Counted from the first letter of the stretch, positions 18,108 to 27,045 are shown. The stretch is DNA of 64,000 nt from UBA4660 sp034408895 (GCA_034408895.1 JAWXCI010000019.1:1-64000), one strand, 5' to 3'. The notes: generated by a model not told the origin, from the letters alone. Numbers and translations are program-made.

Positions 18108-19349
18108 ATGAAAAAACTTTCCGCACTCGCACTTCTTGTTTTCATCTTCGCAAAGGCCAATTCGCAAACGCCTTCCCTTTGGCTTCTTGATCCGGATACC
18201 GGGTGGCAGGCATCATCTATCATGATAAGGATGGATGCAAGTGTGATGCTGCAATCGCGGCATCTGGATCTTGCCTTCCTCGACAAACTGGCTTTTGGCG
18301 GAAACATTTCAGCTACGCATATAGATAACATCAGCCAGAGGCTGGACTTTCGAAATGGTGCCGGTGCTTCTGCCGTGGGCGGTCTTTCCATCTACAGTTT
18401 TGCCGATAGTCTCTTTGGCAAATCACACATTGGTATGCACTTTAAGGCATCGAGTAACTACGATGCACAATTGCTTTTCACTCACAATGCTTTCGACCTC
18501 ATCTTTCAGGGAAATGAAATGTTTCGGGGAAGAACTGCTGCTGTAGGGTCTTTTTTCCAGACACAGGCTTTCCAGAAATTCGGGGTGGGGATGTTTGATA
18601 AAAGAACGATGAGCGAAGTCACGCTTTCTTATGTCAATGGTCAAAGTTTTGATCGCCTTCTTATCAATGACGGGGAGTTCTATACTTCTCCATTGGGCGA
18701 CACCTTGAGTCTTTTATACCAGGGCGAGTATTGGAGAAGCGATACATCTCAAGCAGGTTTTGCTGTGGGTGACGGCCAAGGTGCCGCATTGGATTTCTCT
18801 GTGAACCTCGGGATGATTACACTTGGCGTTCGCAACGCTGGTTTCATTCAATGGAATCCGAACTTCGAGCGTTTTCAATTTGATTCTTCTACCGTGTGGA
18901 CAGGATTTGAAGTGGATGATCTGTTTGAACTCACCACCGATACACTTGGCCTGCCGCAACTGGAAGATACCATTGAATACACTGTGAAGCGCGGCAACTT
19001 CATCACCGGTTTACCTGCTGCATACAATGTGCGTGTGCTTGGAAAAATCGGCAGGCGCAACTTCGGGGAATTCGGAATGGAAATACAGCCCAACCTTGTT
19101 GCGCTGCCAATGGTATATGGAGCATTTACTGTGGTGCCCAGCCCCCATCATTACTTCACCTTTCGTATTGCAACGGGGGGTTATGGTGGTTTCCGGATTG
19201 GGTGGGATTATCAATTCAAAACCAACAGGAATTTTTACATGCGCATCGGGACAGAGAATTTCCCTGGCATCTTATCAAAGCACAGCAGAGGCGCGAGCGG
19301 ATTTGTAACTATCATTCAGCATTTTGGGAACTCTACAAAACATGATTAA
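18108..19349 (+). CDS. Outer-membrane beta-barrel protein, DUF5723-like
   Basis: A 413-aa protein with a signal peptide (MKKLSALALLVFIFAKANSQ) followed by alternating hydrophobic and polar strands ending in aromatic residues, as in beta-barrels (FGEFGMEIQPNLVA, YFTFRIATGGYGGFRIGWDYQF). The pattern and length resemble DUF5723 (PorP-like) proteins of Bacteroidota. The ATG at 18108 is chosen over the TTG two codons earlier. It overlaps the start of kdsA by 8 bp, so the lipoprotein, this gene and kdsA look like one operon. Confidence 0.68.
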   Translation: MKKLSALALLVFIFAKANSQTPSLWLLDPDTGWQASSIMIRMDASVMLQSRHLDLAFLDKLAFGGNISATHIDNISQRLDFRNGAGASAVGGLSIYSFADSLFGKSHIGMHFKASSNYDAQLLFTHNAFDLIFQGNEMFRGRTAAVGSFFQTQAFQKFGVGMFDKRTMSEVTLSYVNGQSFDRLLINDGEFYTSPLGDTLSLLYQGEYWRSDTSQAGFAVGDGQGAALDFSVNLGMITLGVRNAGFIQWNPNFERFQFDSSTVWTGFEVDDLFELTTDTLGLPQLEDTIEYTVKRGNFITGLPAAYNVRVLGKIGRRNFGEFGMEIQPNLVALPMVYGAFTVVPSPHHYFTFRIATGGYGGFRIGWDYQFKTNRNFYMRIGTENFPGILSKHSRGASGFVTIIQHFGNSTKHD

Positions 19350-20157
19350 TAACCTACCCCAAATACAACACCTTTCTTGCGGAAACTTCTTCCTCATTGC
19401 AGGCCCTTGCGTGGTGGAAAGTGAAGAGCTGGTTTTTGATGTTGCACAAAAGGTGAAAGCCATAACTGACCGTTTGCAGATTCCTTACATCTTCAAAGCA
19501 TCATACCGCAAAGCCAATCGCTCACGTGGCGATTCGTTTACAGGGATTGGTGATTTAAAGGCATTGGAACTTCTTGCAAGAGTTCGCAGCGAGTTGAAAA
19601 TTCCGGTCACGACCGATGTTCACTCTGCGCAGGAAGCAACACTAGCTGCGCAGTATGTAGATGTGTTGCAGATACCGGCATTTCTATGCCGCCAGACAGA
19701 TTTGCTGGAAGCAGCCGCCTTGACAGGCAAACATGTAAACATTAAGAAGGGACAATTTCTGTCGCCCGAAGCCATGCAGTTTGCAGTAAACAAAGTGAAA
19801 GAAAACGGGAACAACAATGTGTGGCTTACGGAACGCGGAACCACTTTCGGCTATCAGGATTTGGTGGTGGACTTCCGCGGAATTGTTGCCATGAAAAAAT
19901 TTGCACCTGTAATAATGGATTGCACACATTCATTGCAGCAACCCAACCAACCCAGCGGTGTAACAGGAGGGCAACCAGAGCTGATTGAAACTATGGCGCG
20001 ATGTGCAATAGCTGCCGGTGCCGATGGACTTTTTATTGAAACACATCCGAACCCATCAGTTGCTAAAAGCGATGGAGCGAATATGCTGCGACTCGAATTG
20101 CTGGAGGGAATGCTGGAACGACTTTGTAAATTGAGGCAGGCGATAAATGAATTCTGA
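19342..20157 (+). CDS. kdsA: 3-deoxy-8-phosphooctulonate synthase (KDO8P synthase)
   Basis: A 271-aa cytoplasmic enzyme that condenses phosphoenolpyruvate with arabinose 5-phosphate to Kdo 8-phosphate, the precursor of the LPS inner core. Family motifs include LIAGPCVVESEE, FKASYRKANRSRGDSF, TDVHSAQEA, QIPAFLCRQTDLL, KKGQFLSPEAM, LTERGTTFGYQDLVVD and GADGLFIETHPNPS. The ATG at 19342 overlaps the previous gene's end. The 3' end abuts the inverted-repeat cassette at 20171-20643, 14 bp after the stop codon. Confidence 0.95.
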   Translation: MINNLPQIQHLSCGNFFLIAGPCVVESEELVFDVAQKVKAITDRLQIPYIFKASYRKANRSRGDSFTGIGDLKALELLARVRSELKIPVTTDVHSAQEATLAAQYVDVLQIPAFLCRQTDLLEAAALTGKHVNIKKGQFLSPEAMQFAVNKVKENGNNNVWLTERGTTFGYQDLVVDFRGIVAMKKFAPVIMDCTHSLQQPNQPSGVTGGQPELIETMARCAIAAGADGLFIETHPNPSVAKSDGANMLRLELLEGMLERLCKLRQAINEF

Positions 20158-20167
20158 AGAATATCTA

Positions 20168-20584
20168 ATGTCGAATAACGAATATCGAATATCGAATATC
20201 GAAGTGTCAGAAATCACTTCGAAGAAGTACGATCTTGATGAAAGGTTGATTGACTTTGCAGCATTGATCATTGACTATGTCGAAGAACTGCCCAGTGCTA
20301 AGGGCGCAAACCATTTGGGTGGCCAACTGCTCCGATCAGGTACTTCCCCAGCGCTTAATTATGCAGAGGCACAGGCGGCTGAGTCCATTGATGACTTCAT
20401 TCACAAAATGAAGATTTGCTTGAAAGAACTTCGTGAATCCCGGAATTGCCTCCGTATTCTTTCAAAGAAGCAATACCTGTCAATTGAAAGAACCACAATC
20501 TTGTTAAATGAGTGTACCGAACTTATTAGGATTTTTGTGAAGAGCCTTCAAACGGCAAAAGCCAGAAAAAACAAGTTACAATGA
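20168..20584 (+). CDS. Four-helix-bundle protein (23S rRNA intervening-sequence type)
   Basis: A 138-aa protein (a start at 20147 inside kdsA is also possible). YDLDERLIDFAALIIDYVEEL, HLGGQLLRSGTSPALNYAEAQ, FIHKMKICLKELRESRNCLRIL and LLNECTELIRIFVKSL give four amphipathic helices typical of the TIGR02436/PF05635 family. These proteins are encoded in intervening sequences of bacterial 23S rRNA and near diversity-generating retroelements; their role is thought to be nucleic-acid binding. Here the gene is not in rRNA but sits in a cassette with 34-bp inverted repeats. The left repeat itself encodes its N-terminal NNEYRISNIE. Confidence 0.85.
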   Translation: MSNNEYRISNIEVSEITSKKYDLDERLIDFAALIIDYVEELPSAKGANHLGGQLLRSGTSPALNYAEAQAAESIDDFIHKMKICLKELRESRNCLRILSKKQYLSIERTTILLNECTELIRIFVKSLQTAKARKNKLQ

Positions 20585-20643
20585 AATCATTTCAGTATTC
20601 GGGTCATTCCTTCGATATTCGATATTCGAAGTTCGTTATTCGA
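20171..20643. mobile_element. Inverted-repeat cassette around the four-helix-bundle gene
   Basis: The left arm at 20171-20204 (TCGAATAACGAATATCGAAT...) and the right arm at 20610-20643 (...AGTTCGTTATTCGA) are inverted repeats of 34 bp with about three mismatches, separated by 405 bp that hold the four-helix-bundle gene. The arms are built from TATCGAATATCGAA repeats. The element fits exactly between the kdsA stop codon and the signal peptide of the next gene. No transposase is present; it resembles the stem of a 23S intervening sequence placed outside rRNA. Confidence 0.6.
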
Positions 20644-22011
20644 TATTTTTTTCGTTTGTTTATATTGATTCTCTACGTCTCCGCGTCTCCGAGTGGGGTA
20701 ATTGCACAAGATGAGGCCATAGTGCGCACTTACGGTGGCCCTTACTATGAAGAAGGTCGGCAGATTATTGAATGCAGCGACTATGGTTACATAGTGATTG
20801 GTACCACAGGCAGCGACCAACTGAACAATACTGATTTCTATTTACTGCGCCTTGATGATGACCTCAATTGTGTTTGGAGCAAAAACCTTGGTGGAGTGGA
20901 AGTGGAGTGGGGCTACTCCATAGTGGAAGATGCGTTCGGTACCTTTTATATATGTGGTTACACCAACAGTTTTGGAAACGGTGCTTACGATGCGCTAGTC
21001 TATCGCGTGGATGCTAATGGTGAAATAATATGGCAGCACACTTATGGCGGCACCGACTGGGATTTTGTCTACAAAATAATTGCACACCCCACAAGCGGTT
21101 TTCTGCTTTGCGGCAAAACCTATAGCCAGGGAGCAGGCAGCAGCGATGGCTGGCTTTTTCATATTGATGCCTTTGGAAACATGGTTGATGAATGGGTTTA
21201 TGGTGGATTAGGGGAGGACGAGTTTGTGGATGTGGAGGTGACGGAAGATGGGAGGGTGGTGTGCGGGGGGAATGAGATAATTAATGATGGTTCTCATGCT
21301 AAACTGACCAAGTTGAATATCGATGGTTCTATAATATGGGAAAACAATGTCGAATCAGACTATGAAACATTGCTTAAAGATGTGTTGATTTCTGATACCA
21401 ATTATGTAATAACAGGAATTTGGAGAGATGGTCTTATCAATAAAGATAATTTTTATCTCAACAAATACACCGAAGACTATGCACTTGTGTGGAGTCATTT
21501 CGAATCAGTGAACGGGCTTTTAAGTCCAAGCACAGTAATCGGTTTTGAGGATGGATATTTTTCCGGTGGAACCACAGATGAGTGGGGGGCCGGTGAAACT
21601 GGGTTTCTTATTCAAAGGCGTGGTCTTAATGGGGTGTGGCAAATGGGCCCCACTTTCGGGGGTGTCTTTCTGGAGAATGGACTCAATTTACTTTTAGGAG
21701 ATGATGGTAGTTTGTTCTTGCTGGGTAACTCAACCAGCTATAGCGAATCAGGTTTGTTTGACCTTTACCTAGTCCAACTTCCTTCAACTACAATCACTCA
21801 AGAATATCCTCTTGATTTGGATTATTTGGATTGTTTTTCTGTAGCAATAAATGAATTGGATCCGCATGCCTCAGAATTTCAATGTAAAGGATTGTACACG
21901 CTCTTGGGTCAACGTGTGGAAAATTCAACACCAATAAATCAAGGAGTTTACATCGAGGTGTATGCCTCAAATGGACGGTTGATGATTCGAAAGAAATTTC
22001 TGACAAACTGA
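20581..22011 (+). CDS. Secreted beta-propeller-like protein with T9SS-type tail
   Basis: A 476-aa exported protein. The mature part has recurrent G(G/T)xxWDF, DAFGNMVDEWVYGG, DANGEIIWQHTYGG and similar units, the pattern of the beta-propeller-like proteins that report DYxL..D.DGN..W..tyGG repeats. The last 60 residues (GLYTLLGQRVENSTPINQGVYIEVYASNGR) look like a T9SS sorting domain. The N-terminus is odd: residues 11-23 (FDIRYSKFVIRYF) are encoded by the right inverted repeat of the preceding cassette, and only then comes the hydrophobic signal segment ending VIAQ. The start codon overlaps the previous stop (ATGA). The original start was probably lost or moved when the cassette inserted. Confidence 0.72.
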   Translation: MKSFQYSGHSFDIRYSKFVIRYFFRLFILILYVSASPSGVIAQDEAIVRTYGGPYYEEGRQIIECSDYGYIVIGTTGSDQLNNTDFYLLRLDDDLNCVWSKNLGGVEVEWGYSIVEDAFGTFYICGYTNSFGNGAYDALVYRVDANGEIIWQHTYGGTDWDFVYKIIAHPTSGFLLCGKTYSQGAGSSDGWLFHIDAFGNMVDEWVYGGLGEDEFVDVEVTEDGRVVCGGNEIINDGSHAKLTKLNIDGSIIWENNVESDYETLLKDVLISDTNYVITGIWRDGLINKDNFYLNKYTEDYALVWSHFESVNGLLSPSTVIGFEDGYFSGGTTDEWGAGETGFLIQRRGLNGVWQMGPTFGGVFLENGLNLLLGDDGSLFLLGNSTSYSESGLFDLYLVQLPSTTITQEYPLDLDYLDCFSVAINELDPHASEFQCKGLYTLLGQRVENSTPINQGVYIEVYASNGRLMIRKKFLTN

Positions 22012-22013
22012 AA

Positions 22014-23222
22014 ATGCTTTCAGCCGCCAAAACAGTCTTTCTCGGGTTCACTTTGATCTTTTTGTCTGCGGTAATCGCATTTCTACTATCAAACCAATCT
22101 TTGACTTCCTTAGTTAGTTTACTTGACAACTATTTTGATGCAGCTCATTATAGGCATATTCGAGATAACGGTTATCATGATTTCAGAGTAGCCTTCTTTC
22201 CTGCCTTACCATTCGTTTGGAGAGTGTTGCAATTCTCTTCTTTAGGAATTTCTTTCTTCAACATACTCTGTTATTTTATCAGTTTGCTCTGCTTGGTTAG
22301 AGTTCTTCATCCATTTCGATCTGATATTCTCTTATTGATGATTTTACTACCATCATCGCTATTTTTCTTTATTCCATATACTGAATCACTGTTTTTTTTG
22401 TCTCTTACTTTAGTCATTGTGGGAAAATACAAAAGGCTTCTTTGGTTAGAATGCTTTGGACTCTTTGCCGCTTCATTAGTTCGACCAACCGCATTCATCC
22501 TCATACCTGCAATTATTGCTGCAGAATTTTTCACACATAATAAGGAGTCAAATGCCATTAAACGAATTCCTGTCTTGGTGGCATCGGTATTGATTGGTTT
22601 AGGGACCGTTTTTTTTATCCATTCTCTGGATACTGGAGAGTGGTTTGCTTTTTTTGATGCACAGCGAGATTGGGGGAATGAATTCAGATTTCCCTTTTTA
22701 CCTCTTTCTTCTTGGTCATCTTTTTCAGTTGTTGCCCTTGATTCGATAGCGCTATGGATTTCTCTTGTATCTGTTGGTTTTATTATTTCAAGATTGAAGC
22801 ATGGCTTTGGAGGCGAGGGCAAAGAAAAACAGATGGTTCTGTTTTCTCTCACCTATCTGGCCGTTACAGGAATATTCATTCTTTTTACCCGCGGTGGTTC
22901 TTTGTTCTCATTGAACCGATTTATCTTTTGTGTTCCGCTACTCTACTTTTTTCTGCAAGAGCTTTCACGGCTGAAGTTCAAGCAATTTGCAATTGTGCTC
23001 ATGTCTTACTTGCCATTCAGCCTGTTCATGGGTAGCTACCTTCATGTTAAGGCATTTTTTCATTACTCAATTGTTGGTGGAATACTATTTCTGCTTTGCT
23101 TCTTTCTCATTAATACAGAATCACGATTCAAACAAGGCAAACTAATACTTGCGATCTCGATTGGTCTTATTCTCAATTGCTATTTCTGGTTGCGACTTTT
23201 TGAAAATGAATGGATTGGTTAG
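22014..23222 (+). CDS. PIG-V-like mannosyltransferase family membrane protein
   Basis: A 402-aa polytopic membrane protein with about ten hydrophobic segments. Near the N-terminus, DAAHYRHIRDNGYHDFRVAFFPALP matches the WDxxHYxxIAxxGY...FFPxxP signature of PIG-V/GT-C type glycosyltransferases, with an acidic residue (Asp) in the first extracytoplasmic loop as catalytic candidate. LRRPT-like SLVRPTAFILIPA and FRFPFLPLSSW follow. It begins 2 bp after the preceding stop. It probably transfers a sugar from a polyprenyl-phosphate donor at the inner membrane; the acceptor is unknown. Confidence 0.65.
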   Translation: MLSAAKTVFLGFTLIFLSAVIAFLLSNQSLTSLVSLLDNYFDAAHYRHIRDNGYHDFRVAFFPALPFVWRVLQFSSLGISFFNILCYFISLLCLVRVLHPFRSDILLLMILLPSSLFFFIPYTESLFFLSLTLVIVGKYKRLLWLECFGLFAASLVRPTAFILIPAIIAAEFFTHNKESNAIKRIPVLVASVLIGLGTVFFIHSLDTGEWFAFFDAQRDWGNEFRFPFLPLSSWSSFSVVALDSIALWISLVSVGFIISRLKHGFGGEGKEKQMVLFSLTYLAVTGIFILFTRGGSLFSLNRFIFCVPLLYFFLQELSRLKFKQFAIVLMSYLPFSLFMGSYLHVKAFFHYSIVGGILFLLCFFLINTESRFKQGKLILAISIGLILNCYFWLRLFENEWIG

Positions 23223-23233
23223 GAGTTTATACC

Positions 23234-23419
23234 CTACTCCTCCCTCTTCACTATCCACCCACCGCGGCCCAGCACGTTGTAGGTAGTAAAACGGTGTCCC
23301 GTTTTTTTGGCCACGCGGTTCACCAACCTTTGTAGCGGGTTGTGTTTCCAGCGCCATTCGCTGCGGGTTACGTGTAGTTGCTGGCCCACGGAGTAAATGG
23401 ATGATTTGCGCCCGTACAT
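23234..23419 (-). CDS. Small conserved-looking protein, unknown
   Basis: A 61-aa basic protein beginning MYGRKSSIYSVGQQLHV and ending GRGGWIVKREE. It fills the gap downstream of the PIG-V-like gene and is divergent from the next gene by 58 bp. It contains no transmembrane helix or signal peptide. The composition (HNPLQRLVNRVAKKTGHRFTTY) looks like a real folded basic protein rather than noise, but I cannot name the family. Confidence 0.5.
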   Translation of the reverse strand: MYGRKSSIYSVGQQLHVTRSEWRWKHNPLQRLVNRVAKKTGHRFTTYNVLGRGGWIVKREE

Positions 23420-23477
23420 GGGTACTGCCCCTTACATTTACAACAGTCAAAAAAAAACAAACCTAAAATTCATTATC

Positions 23478-23801
23478 ATGAAAACAGAAGACCAAATCCG
23501 TCACGAAGCCATCATCGAATTCATCGGCACACTCAACCGCTACCACAAGCGCGATGGCGCTCCGCTGCTTAAAGCGGTTCCTCATGCGCGTTTTTCAAAA
23601 GACTGCGAAAAAATTGATACCAGAGACATTCATGAGGCCACGCTGTTGTTGCAGGATGTCCTCAACATTCGCACAACATCAACCGATACACTACGCCTGC
23701 AACACATGTTAGAGGCTTACTTCAAAGTGCAGGACTACCGTGGCAAGTTAGATGATCTGGCCAGAGAAGCACTTATGGCAAACGAAGCTATGACTCGATG
23801 A
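23478..23801 (+). CDS. Hypothetical protein, 107 aa
   Basis: Starts at ATG 23478 (MKTEDQIRHEAIIEFIGTLN) after an A-rich leader. The product is soluble, helical and mixed-charge, with no recognisable motif. Its stop overlaps the convergent glycosyltransferase gene by 14 bp. It is divergent from the small basic protein at 23234-23419; the two may share a control region. Function is unknown. Confidence 0.6.
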   Translation: MKTEDQIRHEAIIEFIGTLNRYHKRDGAPLLKAVPHARFSKDCEKIDTRDIHEATLLLQDVLNIRTTSTDTLRLQHMLEAYFKVQDYRGKLDDLAREALMANEAMTR

Positions 23802-24876
23802 TCTCATCCCTGCGAAAAGCCGCCACCCACTTTTCTTTATTCGCTAGCACTGAGTAGTGTTCAATCACCGTTTGTTTTCCTTTATCTCCCAGTTGTTTCC
23901 TCAAAGAAGCATTTGTTACCAACAAAGAAATTTTCTCCACCCATTCATCATCGGTTGATGTCAGAAATCCGTTTACACCGTCAGTAATTATTTCACTATT
24001 CACTCCCGCAGGTGCCATCACTGTGGCAATACCGAGGCTCATGTATTGCAATCCCTTCAGTGCGCACTTGCCTCGTGCCCAGTCATCGTTCAGCAATGGC
24101 ATAATGCCGATATCAATTTCGCAGAGGTCGCTTACTTCGGCAACAGCATTCCAGGCGATGGCCTTCGTTTGCAACTCAGCGCAGTAATAATTTTTGTCAC
24201 CAATTATTTTGAAATAGACCCCTTGGCCAAATCGCTGTTGCACTTTCACCAGGGCGGGTAGTGCAAGTTTGAAAAACCGGATAGTGTCCGCACTTCCGCT
24301 CCATCCGATGCACACCCGCTCATCCGTCTTCCTTTTTGTGCAGTGGTATTTCTGCGTGTCAATTGTGGTTGGAATAATGTGTACGTTGTGATTGAACTGC
24401 AGGGCATATTTTGCAAGAAATTCATTTCCCGCTACCACCGTTTTGCACCGCGAAATGATGGTTGAAATTTTTCCGGTATTTTTCAGGAAAGCAAACTTGC
24501 GGTTTTCCACTGATACGTTTTGCAACCAGATGGCATCATCAAAATCATAAACACATGGAATGCGTTTGGTTATGAATTTCTCGAACCATGCAGGCCCTGC
24601 CACAAACACTTCACGGTAGATAAAACCCACATCGTACTTGCCGATGGTGATGCACTGAAACAATCTTCGAAAAAATCCTTTCAGCACCAGCCATGCTTTT
24701 AGTACCGTATTTCCTTTAGCTGTAAACCGCGCATACTCCCAGGTGGAAAAGAGGCTGGAGAAAGTAATCTCAAACCCTGCCTGTTCAAGTACAGGGAGGT
24801 ATTGTTCAATGCGAAACCGCAACCCAGGAACCCTGTCTTGCGGATAGACACAAAGTATGATGATGCGTTTTTTCAT
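23788..24876 (-). CDS. Glycosyltransferase, GT4-like (GT-B fold)
   Basis: A 362-aa glycosyltransferase. The N-terminal half has RIIILCVYPQDRVPGLRFRIEQYLPVLEQAG and the DFDDAIW segment; the C-terminal half has VCIGWSGSADTIRF, DIGIMPLLNDDWARGKCALKGLQYMSLGIATVMAPAGVNSEII, and a closing GVNGFL. The E(x7)E nucleotide-sugar motif of GT4 is replaced by KGLQYMSLG, as in some Bacteroidota group 1 transferases. It probably makes surface polysaccharide. The methyltransferase gene at 24883 lies upstream on the same strand, 6 bp away, so the two are co-transcribed. Confidence 0.85.
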   Translation of the reverse strand: MKKRIIILCVYPQDRVPGLRFRIEQYLPVLEQAGFEITFSSLFSTWEYARFTAKGNTVLKAWLVLKGFFRRLFQCITIGKYDVGFIYREVFVAGPAWFEKFITKRIPCVYDFDDAIWLQNVSVENRKFAFLKNTGKISTIISRCKTVVAGNEFLAKYALQFNHNVHIIPTTIDTQKYHCTKRKTDERVCIGWSGSADTIRFFKLALPALVKVQQRFGQGVYFKIIGDKNYYCAELQTKAIAWNAVAEVSDLCEIDIGIMPLLNDDWARGKCALKGLQYMSLGIATVMAPAGVNSEIITDGVNGFLTSTDDEWVEKISLLVTNASLRKQLGDKGKQTVIEHYSVLANKEKWVAAFRRDEIIES

Positions 24877-24882
24877 GATGTC

Positions 24883-25629
24883 TCATCCCGAAACTTTTTT
24901 TGCAATGATCAGCACATCGGAACTAAGCAAACTGCTGAACCTGGACTGTTGGAGCTTCGGGTGCAGCCATTGTGCAATGCGCACGCTAAATTTTTTCAAA
25001 GGCAGATAGAAAGGAAAAACGGTATGGTTGAGCCAGCGATTTTCTTTTACCACAAAATGGTTGGCCACCATTGCATTCGCCAGACTCGGCTTTCGTGCTA
25101 CTGCTTTCAACTGTGAAAGCACCCTTTTTTTCCCGCCAACGAGAGCCACGAGCCACCGCAATGCAGCCCGCATTTTCCAGTCGAGGGACGAACCATTTGT
25201 AAAAGAGATAACCAACGTTCCTCCTTTTTTGAGCAATGACGAAATGGCCATGAGGTTTTTTTCCAACTCATCATGATCCATATAAGTACTCACACCAAGC
25301 ATAAAGACCACTTCGAAATTCATCGTGCCAAAATCCAGTTCATGCACCCGCCCTACGTGCCGGTTTGTTTTTACAATGTTGCTATGTGCCAGCATTGCTT
25401 CTGAAATATCACAGCCATGATATTCAATAGTTGGAAATTTTGTTGAAAGAAAATCAAAGAGGTTTCCGGTACCTGCCCCAATGTCCAACACCGTTTTGCC
25501 GTTCAATTGAAAACCTGAAGTTGCTTCCTCCAATCGTTCAGTAAAAAAGTACTGATGCCAAACATTTCGCGGAGTGTATTTCCTGCGATAAGTGGGTGCA
25601 ATGCGATCAAAGAATTCTTTTACTTCCAA
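24883..25629 (-). CDS. Class I SAM-dependent methyltransferase
   Basis: A 248-aa methyltransferase with motif I VLDIGAGTGNLFDFL (near residue 47), then GCDISEAML, FEVVFMLGVSTYM and a motif similar to LKKGGTLVISFTNGS. The fold binds S-adenosylmethionine; the substrate is unknown. Being the first gene of a pair with a glycosyltransferase, it probably modifies a sugar or a lipid-linked glycan. No transmembrane segment is visible. Confidence 0.85.
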   Translation of the reverse strand: MEVKEFFDRIAPTYRRKYTPRNVWHQYFFTERLEEATSGFQLNGKTVLDIGAGTGNLFDFLSTKFPTIEYHGCDISEAMLAHSNIVKTNRHVGRVHELDFGTMNFEVVFMLGVSTYMDHDELEKNLMAISSLLKKGGTLVISFTNGSSLDWKMRAALRWLVALVGGKKRVLSQLKAVARKPSLANAMVANHFVVKENRWLNHTVFPFYLPLKKFSVRIAQWLHPKLQQSRFSSLLSSDVLIIAKKVSG

Positions 25630-25644
25630 AAGTGGATTTGTTGT

Positions 25645-25682
25645 GCCGATACCTGCCTGGCGGCAGGCAGGGCCATCGGGAT
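25645..25682. repeat. Palindromic repeat with CCTGCC..GGCAGG core
   Basis: CCGATACCTGCCTGGCGGCAGGCAGGG...ATCGGG nests a CTGCCTGGCGGCAGGCAG core inside outer CCGAT/ATCGGG ends. It lies in the 92-bp gap between the methyltransferase and HEAT-protein genes and is followed by a partial copy, GCTATCGG. Confidence 0.65.
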
Positions 25683-25721
25683 ATTGATTTAGCTATCGGA
25701 ACATCAAATCAACAATATTTT

Positions 25722-26249
25722 TCAAGCTTCCGGGGCGGTTTCCAGCACAGCAAGAAGTTCGCGCATCAGCGAAAGTTTTTCACTCGCCTCTTCTTCTACA
25801 AGAAATTCATGAACCGCTGCAATACTGTCCTTCAGTTGGTCGCTGCTGAAAGGGCCGCTCATGCTTTCCACCAATGTGAGGCATTCGATGGCTTCCTCCA
25901 GATTGCCGTCCACTGCTATACCAATAATCACAGAGAGATGATCGGTAGGTTGCATATTGGAGTTCCACATAAAAGCTAGTATATCCTTCCTGTGGCGCTT
26001 CAGCGACCCATCATTGAGCGCTGTCATAAAAGCGTTTTCGGCACCGCTCACTTTAAGCGAACCAAGCATTTCGGCCGCTTCGGTTTTTACCAGTGCAATT
26101 TTGGTGGTGGCGTAAAGATGAATGAGTGGGATCACCATGCTTGTATCACCTGAATCAAGGCATTTGCGCAAAGCAGAAATGACCACCGCATTATCGCTGG
26201 AAAACAAATCGCGCTGTAATTGTTCTATCTTTCTTTGTTTCTCTGTCAT
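25722..26249 (-). CDS. HEAT-repeat-like protein
   Basis: A 175-aa soluble helical protein. VVISALRKCLDSGDTSMVIPLIHLY, LVKTEAAEMLGSLKVSGAENAFMTAL and ILAFMWNSNMQPTDHLSVIIGIAV are consecutive HEAT-like helix pairs. It is acidic at the C-terminus (FLVEEEASEKL). The ATG at 26249 is chosen because the ten residues upstream carry no conserved feature. It is probably a scaffold or binding protein; function is unknown. Confidence 0.7.
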   Translation of the reverse strand: MTEKQRKIEQLQRDLFSSDNAVVISALRKCLDSGDTSMVIPLIHLYATTKIALVKTEAAEMLGSLKVSGAENAFMTALNDGSLKRHRKDILAFMWNSNMQPTDHLSVIIGIAVDGNLEEAIECLTLVESMSGPFSSDQLKDSIAAVHEFLVEEEASEKLSLMRELLAVLETAPEA

Positions 26250-26391
26250 GGGTGCGAATTTATTTAGGAGACATGACATGTGGGATATAAGATTTGAAAC
26301 CGAAGACCCGAAGAATTTTAAGACGAGTATCGGTGGCCATTACCACGTAAAGTAAACTTTATTGGTCACCGGCAAACAGCATATCGCCACA

Positions 26392-27045
26392 TCATCTCGA
26401 CCCCTTCACCATTTCCCTGAACTCCATAAGCATCATGGCAGTGGCGCCCCATACTGTGTGGCCTTGTATATCGAAGTAAGGCGACTTTACGGTTACATTG
26501 TAGTGGGGAAGAAATATCGGTTTCACTTGCACCGTATGTGACAGCATTATGGTATCAATGGGCTCTACCATCACCCGATCAACCTCTTTGGTATCTGGGA
26601 AAAAAAGCGGTTCCGATTTCAACACACCGACATAAGGTTGAACAGTGTAATTGCTTGGCGGAATAAAAATTTCCGTGAGCTTTCCAATTATTTCAATCTG
26701 ATCAGCCATCACTCCTATTTCCTCCTGCGTTTCCCTTAAAGCAGTTTGTTCAAGCGATGCATCACCGGGTTCTTTTTTGCCACCAGGGAATGCCACCTGG
26801 CCGCTATGCGTTCCATCATATTGCTGACGCAGGATAAGGACAGTGAACCATTCCAGCATTGATTCAAGTCCTTGATGCATTCGCGGAAACAGGAGCATCA
26901 ATACCGCACTTTCCTTTGGCGGCTTTTCCGATTTCCTTGCCTCCAATGCTGTTGGCCTCTGGTAAGTCATGGCCATTTCGTGGGCCTTCTCGCCAGGAAG
27001 AGGCAAGCTCAGTTGTTGTTTTACGCGTTCAATCCAGTGTGTCAT
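26392..27045 (-). CDS. NUDIX hydrolase, CoA pyrophosphatase type
   Basis: A 217-aa NUDIX enzyme. The Nudix box GGKKEPGDASLEQTALRETQEEIGV fits GX5EX7REUXEEXGU, and the preceding HSGQVAFPGGK, with the upstream YDGTHSGQ segment, matches UPF0035/NudL-type enzymes that hydrolyse coenzyme A or other pyrophosphates. The start is ATG 27045 rather than the longer in-frame one at 27078. It lies divergent from aat with about 100 bp between them. Confidence 0.85.
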   Translation of the reverse strand: MTHWIERVKQQLSLPLPGEKAHEMAMTYQRPTALEARKSEKPPKESAVLMLLFPRMHQGLESMLEWFTVLILRQQYDGTHSGQVAFPGGKKEPGDASLEQTALRETQEEIGVMADQIEIIGKLTEIFIPPSNYTVQPYVGVLKSEPLFFPDTKEVDRVMVEPIDTIMLSHTVQVKPIFLPHYNVTVKSPYFDIQGHTVWGATAMMLMEFREMVKGSR

